A DNA stretch of 64,000 nucleotides, from contig OX327683.1 of assembly GCA_946807835.1 (NCBI GenBank), positions 7,941,001 to 8,005,000 on the forward strand. The letters run 5' to 3'. The notes beneath the pieces are model-generated. The model searched no databases. It was not told where the DNA came from and saw only the letters and a list, made by a program, of their open reading frames with translations. Positions within the stretch are counted from its first letter, which is position 1, and the number at the start of each line of letters is the position of its first letter. This DNA is from Ailanthus altissimus. Its lineage: Eukaryota; Streptophyta; Magnoliopsida; Sapindales; Simaroubaceae. Made by a program: the position numbers and the translations under genes. Positions 59,479 to 64,000 of the stretch are shown piece by piece.

Positions 59479-60336
59479 TGTTAGGTATATTTAATTTATA
59501 TATTATAATCAATCGTATTTTGAATTATATGTTATCATATATAAAATATATAAAACATATTATTAACAACAAATATATAAAAAAAAGGAGTAAAAAAGAG
59601 ATAATACTTGACCTTGAGTATAAAGACATATTAGAGAATATTATTTTTAAGTTAAATAGTCATTTCATCGTGTCAGTAGTAACAAATCTATATAATTTCA
59701 AGTTTCAACCATATGTTTTTAGTTGCTTTTCTCGATAAACACAATTATTGAAAGATCATACAAAATTTTCATTATTAAAGTTGCTCAAAACACAATAATA
59801 AAAATATATCATTTTAAAAGTATATACACATATACACAGAACACGTTTATTTTCTTTTCTCTTCTTCACTCACACGCATACATACTTTCTAGTGAAGAAT
59901 TAACACTTTTTAATAATGCTAGATAAGATTAAAGGTATTATTACCAATATTAATTTATTTTTATTATAATTTAAAATATTTTATAACTCTATTATTAATG
60001 TCTAATTTATATTTGAAATTTGTAACTCTTAGAATTAATTTTTAATAATATGAATATGAATTTGAATTTTAAAATTATAACTCCAAGAGTTTTATTATTT
60101 ATATTAAGTATTGTAACTCATCAACTATTTTAATATATATAAAACTCTCAAATAATAATAATAACATATAAATATTGTACCTCTCATACATTTAACTTAA
60201 GTTTAATGACTAATTTAAAATATAATTATCACCATGTAATAAAGATAATTTAGTACAATAACTTACAATACACAATTTATATTTAAAATATGTAACTTAT
60301 GAAATATTAAAATGTTTTAAAATTTTTTCTCCAATA
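59479..60336. repeat. LTR-like repeat, copy 1 (TG..TA)
   Basis: Starts TGTTAGGTATATTTAA and ends TTCTCCAATA. Aligns in the same orientation with 61436-62426 over its length (for example TTATATGTTATCATATATAA and TATACACATATACA). No flanking duplication was seen around this copy. Confidence 0.65.
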
Positions 60337-61435
60337 GTTCCACAAAAAAGATTTGAAAATATTTTATATATACATATAAATTTTAATATATAAGAAAATA
60401 TAATGCACAATCAACAATAAAAAAAAATATAAAAATAATATTCTATTATGTAGTAGGTATAGAAATCTTTCGAACTTGAACCTATACTGAGAGTTATAGA
60501 ATTTATTTAAAAAACTCGAGTGAACTATGTTTTGAACAACTATGTTTTGAACTCTGCTCTTTGACCAAACTTCAATTATAACATACATAATAATGAGGAA
60601 AACTTCTTTTTGCAAGTTACCGTATTAATAGCCCTACTTTTTGTCTTAATTCTAGTGAAAGCTTTAGAGATCAACTTGATTTTCATAGTTGCAGCCCTAC
60701 AACTACTTTCACATGGGTGAGTCTTTCAAAAGTATATATGACCTATGTTTTGCAAGAGTATGCTTGTTTTGGACTCATTTAGGATAAATCATTCCTAATG
60801 TCATATAAAATTAGCACTTTTACAATACGAGCAGAACATGTTTCCTTTAGAATATGTCTATAATATAAGTGCTAAATAAGTTACATAATATGAATTGTTA
60901 TTACTCATTGAATCTTTTTCATAGGATCGTCAATAATAGAGATTGAGTTACTTTCATAAGTGTCTCATTTATAAGTTTAAGTCTATTCTTCTCGACAATT
61001 TAACAAGACTTTTATCAAAAGTCTTTTCTTTATGATTTTCTTCGAAAATATTTTATTTATGAAATTTTTATATAGTTTCTATTTTATATAAAATTAGGTT
61101 TAAGCACATTCTCTTCAATAATTTTCTATGATTTTGTTTTTCAAAAATGTTGTATTTATGATTTGTTTTTTAAAAAATCTTTTATTTATGAGATTTTTAT
61201 ATAATTCTCATTTTATATAGTATGCTAAAATAAATATGCCATGCAATTTTAGTTATTGTCTGGTTTGTAATTTCTAGCTAGCTTAATTTGTTTTTTTTTG
61301 TTGGCCTTACAAAACATGCTGGTGTATGGTTTAAAGAATTAGTGAAATTATGCTTTCTAAAAAAAGTTAAAAGATAGAAAAAATAGGATCTTGTTCAATA
61401 AAAATTTAAATTCAAGATACTATTTAGTTTTAGAT
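60337..61435. other. Spacer between the two LTR-like repeats
   Basis: About 1.1 kb without a recognised primer binding site, polypurine tract or coding domain. If the two repeats are LTRs of one element, this would be its non-coding interior. Confidence 0.4.
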
Positions 61436-62426
61436 TGTTGGATATATTTATTTTATATATTATTTCAATCATATTTTAAGTTATATGTTATCATATATAA
61501 AAGATATAAAATGTATTATGAATATATATATATATATAAAAGAGAAATGAGGAGTAAAGAAAGATAAAATATGTCTTCGAGTATAAAGAAATATATTTGA
61601 AAGCATTGTTCTAAAGTTAAATAGTTCTCCTTTCATGCAAGTAGTGTCAGATTTATATGACTCTAAGATTTAATTTTATACTTTTAGCCGCTCTCTTCAA
61701 TGAGCATAATTACCAAAAGATCATACTAAGTCTCTATTATCAAAGTTGCTTAAAACACAATGTAAAAAATATATTCTTTTAAAAATATATACACATATAC
61801 ATAGAATACTTTTTTTTTGCTCTTCTTCACTCACACACACACACACATGATTACCAGAAAATTATATCAAGTCTCTATTGTCAAAGTTGCTCAAAATACA
61901 ATATAAAAAATATATTCTTTTAAAAATATATACACATATACATAAAAAAAAATTATTTTCTTTTCTCTTCTTCACTCACACATACACACTTCTAATAAAG
62001 GATTAATACCTTTTATATAATGGTAAATAAGGTTAAAGGTATTAATACTAATATTAATGTAGTATTATTATAATTTTAAATATTTTTTAACTTCATTATT
62101 AATGTGTAATTTATGTTTGAAATTTGTAACTCTTAAAATTAATTTTTATTAATATAAATTTTAAAAATTGTAATTCTAAGAGTTTTATTATTTGTATTAA
62201 ATATCGTAACTCCTCAAATATTTTAATATATATAAAACTCCCAAATAATAATTATATATAAATATTGTAACTCTCATATATTTAACGTAAGTTTAATAGT
62301 TAATTTAAAATATAATTATGACTATGTAATAAAGATAATTTAGTACTAGTAACTTATAATACACAATTTATTTTAAAAATATGTAACTTATAAATATTAA
62401 AAGATTTTAAAACACTTTCTTCAACA
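61436..62426. repeat. LTR-like repeat, copy 2 (TG..CA), possible solo LTR
   Basis: Starts TGTTGGATATATTTA and ends TTTCTTCAACA, with AGAT directly on both sides (61432-61435 and 62427-62430), a possible 4-bp target duplication. It is longer than copy 1 because of an internal ~115-bp tandem duplication (about 61738-61851 and 61852-61990). Confidence 0.65.
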
Positions 62427-62814
62427 AGATCCAATGCGAGTACAAATTAAGGTTAATTCTAAAAATACCAATAAAAGAAAAGATCAAAACTGACGTTTGA
62501 TTACTATATTTAAATAGATTTTTGTATTACAACATTAAAATTCTAAAGTTGCATTTTATATATACTATACTATATTCTAGGAATTTGACATGAAAATTAT
62601 TGCAAGTATAATAATTATTGAGATATTATTATCAATGCCCTAGTATTAGCTACACAAATATTTAAAAATTTTGAAAATTTGATATTAATATGTCTTAATG
62701 TCCAATTGTTTGGAATTTATTGTCAAAATTAACAGACTTAAAAATTATAAAATCATATCACACTTCAAACATTCATACACTTTCAAAAAAAATTAAATAA
62801 AAAAATAATTCGTG

Positions 62815-62960
62815 GGCAAACCCAAGCCATTGCTGCAAGCAGCAGCAAGCGTGGCCATTATTGGCGGCAACAATAATGGCCTAGGCTGGCTGTTGTTGGC
62901 TGTATCAGCAATAGTTAGGCCAACAGTGGCTTGAGTTAGCCGCAACAACAACGGCTATTT
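62815..62960. repeat. GC-rich island with short inverted words
   Basis: AAGCAGCAGCAAGCGTGGCC and GGCGGCAACAATAATGGCC, with GGCCATTATT/AATAATGGCC as an inverted pair. A ~145-bp patch of GCC/AAC triplet-like words in AT-rich DNA. No recognised function. Confidence 0.5.
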
Positions 62961-63471
62961 TTTTTAATTTTTAAAAGATGATATTTTTTATTGTTATTAT
63001 TTTTAATTTTTATTATTGTTATCATCATTTTTAATTATTGTCTTATTTTTTATTTTTTAAAAAATTTTATTTTTTATTATTATTTAATAGCTAAAAAATA
63101 AAATTCTAAATTGAAAAATGAGCTTTCCTGAAACTCATACGGATGTAATTGTCATATCATCTTCTTTTAATGTATACAAGATAATTTAATCATTTGATAC
63201 ATATTAATAGATTTTGTATAATTTAATAAAATATTTTTAATGGTTGGACATTTATGCATATTTTGTTAAAATTTTGATATTAATGCTAATTTTTTCAAAT
63301 TTTTAAGTATTAGTATAATTAGTCAATACTTTAAAAGTATTGATGATAATATCTTAATAATTATTTTAGTGTTTGTTTTATTTCTAAATTCTCTTACTTA
63401 TATCATATTCTGAGAATATGGGCTAATGACATGAAAACCCAAATAGTATGCCCAAGAAGAAAATTAGAGCC

Positions 63472-63791
63472 TGTTTTGAAACTTATACACAATTGTAGTC
63501 TTTATGTTAATTGTTTGAATAGACGCAATTCGATCCACAAACCTTATAGAGTGAATAATTGCTCATCGTTTTATTAGTTAAATTGAATTATATTGTAATT
63601 TGAAAAGAAATAAATTAAAGCAAATAAGGAAGAGAACGAAGGAGCAAATAACCATTCAGCTTCTTTGACTATATTCAAGTGATCATCCAAATATTACAAA
63701 GGAATCCATTTATAGCCACAAAGGAACGTGTTGCCATTTGACAAATAAATCAGCTAATTAAATGCTAAGTGGAGAGACAAATGTTATAATA
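63472..63791 (-). mobile_element. Minus-strand copia-like 3' LTR at the window edge
   Basis: On the minus strand the sequence reads ...TTCAAGTGGGAG then TATTATAACA: a polypurine tract followed by a decayed TG-type LTR start (TG changed to TA). The ~320-bp LTR contains a TATA box (CTATAAATGG at 63715-63706). The far end is tentatively placed at 63472 from a CA ending. The element body would extend rightward beyond the window. No target duplication can be tested here. Confidence 0.6.
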
Positions 63792-63810
63792 CTCCCACTT
63801 GAATATTCAC
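63792..63810 (-). other. Polypurine tract of the edge LTR element
   Basis: On the minus strand the bases just upstream of the LTR read GAATATTCAAGTGGGAG, resembling the AAGTGGGAG-type tract that primes plus-strand synthesis in copia elements. Confidence 0.55.
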
Positions 63811-64000
63811 AACTTCATGATAATTGTATTTAAATTTGTTAAGAAAAAACTAGTGAGATAAAATTAAAGTAAACTAAATACAATTTTATGAATTGTAAAG
63901 TAGTGTTAGGTGCGCAACTATCTTGTTAACAACATTTATTAATAAAATTTAGTAGGATAAAATTTGATTAAAGAAAAAAAAAGTATAATGCGTGTAAGCT

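Noticed and set aside
1..64000. CRISPR arrays, insertion sequences, attachment sites or replication origins
   Set aside because: No regularly spaced short repeats or prokaryotic features; intron-containing genes and LTR elements identify plant nuclear DNA.

Overview
This is nuclear DNA from a flowering plant, most likely a eudicot. It is AT-rich, its genes have several introns with canonical GT..AG boundaries, it is crowded with LTR-retrotransposon, SINE and terminal-inverted-repeat (TIR) debris, and its conserved genes (LITTLE ZIPPER, plastid/mitochondrial-type aspartyl aminopeptidase, NFU4/5, R3H-SUZ protein) are plant-specific or have clear plant orthologs. No prokaryotic, organellar or CRISPR feature was seen. 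Species cannot be named from the sequence alone. All protein identifications are by recognition, without database search.

Left part (1-24 kb) is repeat-dominated. Two short lysine/glutamate-rich proteins ending in a GTE-like helical motif are encoded on the minus strand (3193-3624 and 18060-18608). The 5' end and promoter of the first are tandemly duplicated 3.6 kb away at the window edge. Between them lie a chromovirus (Ty3/gypsy) integrase relic, a ~423-bp tandem array, and an ~8-kb decayed Ty1/copia element (6684-14676) with a triplicated gag segment. That element carries a nested 1448-bp solo LTR flanked by a perfect GTTGC target duplication. Further right are a SINE with a perfect 13-bp target duplication, a TIR element with a G-rich core, a tandem array, and a large foldback element (about 20251-24027). 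The foldback element appears to carry a captured RRM-gene fragment and a coiled-coil reading frame in each arm.

Central and right part (24-57 kb) is gene-bearing: aspartyl aminopeptidase (24110-29557, +, 9 exons), LITTLE ZIPPER (29748-29972, -), R3H-SUZ RNA-binding protein (33179-40394, -, 4 exons with a TIR element in intron 1), mitochondrial NFU Fe-S scaffold (43504-47648, +, 6 exons) and a major-facilitator transporter (51019-57129, +, 14 exons). Exon joins were worked out by hand from reading-frame continuity, splice sites and family similarity. The five proteins are unrelated housekeeping or developmental functions with separate promoters, not a cluster.

The final 7 kb (57.1-64 kb) is AT-rich intergenic DNA. 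It holds a foldback MITE-like element, two direct ~0.9-kb LTR-like repeats, a small GC-rich island, and at the right edge a minus-strand LTR with polypurine tract whose element body lies beyond the window.

The most unusual item is the 20.25-24.03 kb foldback element. It has kilobase-scale inverted arms with outward-facing coiled-coil frames and a captured RRM fragment resembling the chromatin regulator AIPP1/EDM3, and it ends only about 80 bp upstream of the aminopeptidase start codon.
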